A stretch of DNA of 64,000 nucleotides from Niebla homalea (Eukaryota > Ascomycota > Lecanoromycetes > Lecanorales > Ramalinaceae). The notes under the pieces are model-generated. The model was not told the DNA's origin, searched no databases, and was given only the letters and a program-made list of their open reading frames with translations. The translations under genes were made by a program, and so were the position numbers. Position 1 is the first letter of the stretch, and every line of letters begins with the position of its first letter. Location of the stretch: assembly GCA_019925105.1 (NCBI GenBank), contig JAHGAU010000017.1:682001-746000 (forward strand). Direction: 5' to 3'. Positions 63,849-64,000 of this stretch are shown one piece after another.

Positions 63849-64000
63849 AAGAAGCCTGGCTCCAGATACTGGAGTTCCGATGTGAAGTTCACGTACAAGT
63901 CTTACGAGTCAAAAGTCATCAAGGTGAATGCGTGCAACATACCCTACATAGACAGCCAGAGCTAGTGTGCGGGCATACATTCTGCCTGTCCTGTATCCTT

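Noticed and set aside
1..64000. tRNA, rRNA, CRISPR, insertion sequences, telomere repeats
   Set aside because: I scanned for tRNA B-box-like GGTTCGA motifs and repeat arrays by eye; the few hits lie in coding or unpaired sequence. No transposase-like frame or terminal inverted repeat was found. A tRNAscan-type search would be the decisive check.

Overview
The window is nuclear DNA of a filamentous ascomycete (Pezizomycotina). Most genes carry short (about 49-190 nt) GT-AG introns, often with a CTGAC/GCTAAC-like branch site just before the acceptor. Genes lie on both strands with short spacers, and single-copy fungal housekeeping genes dominate. I saw no operons, ribosome-binding sites, CRISPR arrays, insertion sequences or tRNA/rRNA genes. 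I rebuilt exon joins by eye wherever a protein family demanded continuity. All splice sites are predictions.

Layout. 0-4 kb is gene-poor: a two-exon DUF7587-type gene and the wreck of a secreted SGNH/GDSL-like protein. 4-31 kb holds a Yor1-type ABCC transporter, a small single-pass membrane protein, a DUF8004-like protein, PIG-S/Gpi17, a secreted amidase, an SOD-fold mitoribosomal protein, a Cys-rich single-pass cell-surface protein, a small secreted protein, Coq10, Fat1 and a cutinase. 31-58 kb is the housekeeping core: tRNA m3C methyltransferase, RPL38, DNA polymerase delta subunit 2, Mtr2, mitochondrial Met-tRNA synthetase, presequence protease Cym1, taxilin, a nitronate monooxygenase ending in SKL, an ArfGAP-UBA protein, GST kappa, a CobW/ZNG1-type GTPase, a CSA/Rad28 WD40 protein, an unknown nuclear-looking protein and a RING-like protein. 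Three decaying genes sit inside this core at 35.9-40.9 kb: a small membrane protein, a protein-kinase-like gene and an mpaB-type oxygenase with several frameshifts.

58.9-61.7 kb is the most unusual part. It is a three-copy tandem family of small acidic proteins with a CGSxxCxxC motif, flanks duplicated along with the genes. The middle copy is intact. The first has a one-base deletion, and the third has a one-base deletion right after the start codon plus later lesions. I do not recognise this family. The last 2 kb holds open-frame fragments I cannot assemble.

Functional links are limited. Several products act in mitochondria (Coq10, SOD-fold ribosomal protein, MSM1, Cym1). Fat1 and the SKL-tailed monooxygenase point to peroxisomes. 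ArfGAP, taxilin and PIG-S serve the secretory pathway. The cutinase, amidase, Cys-rich proteins and ABCC pump fit a plant- or litter-associated lifestyle (inference).
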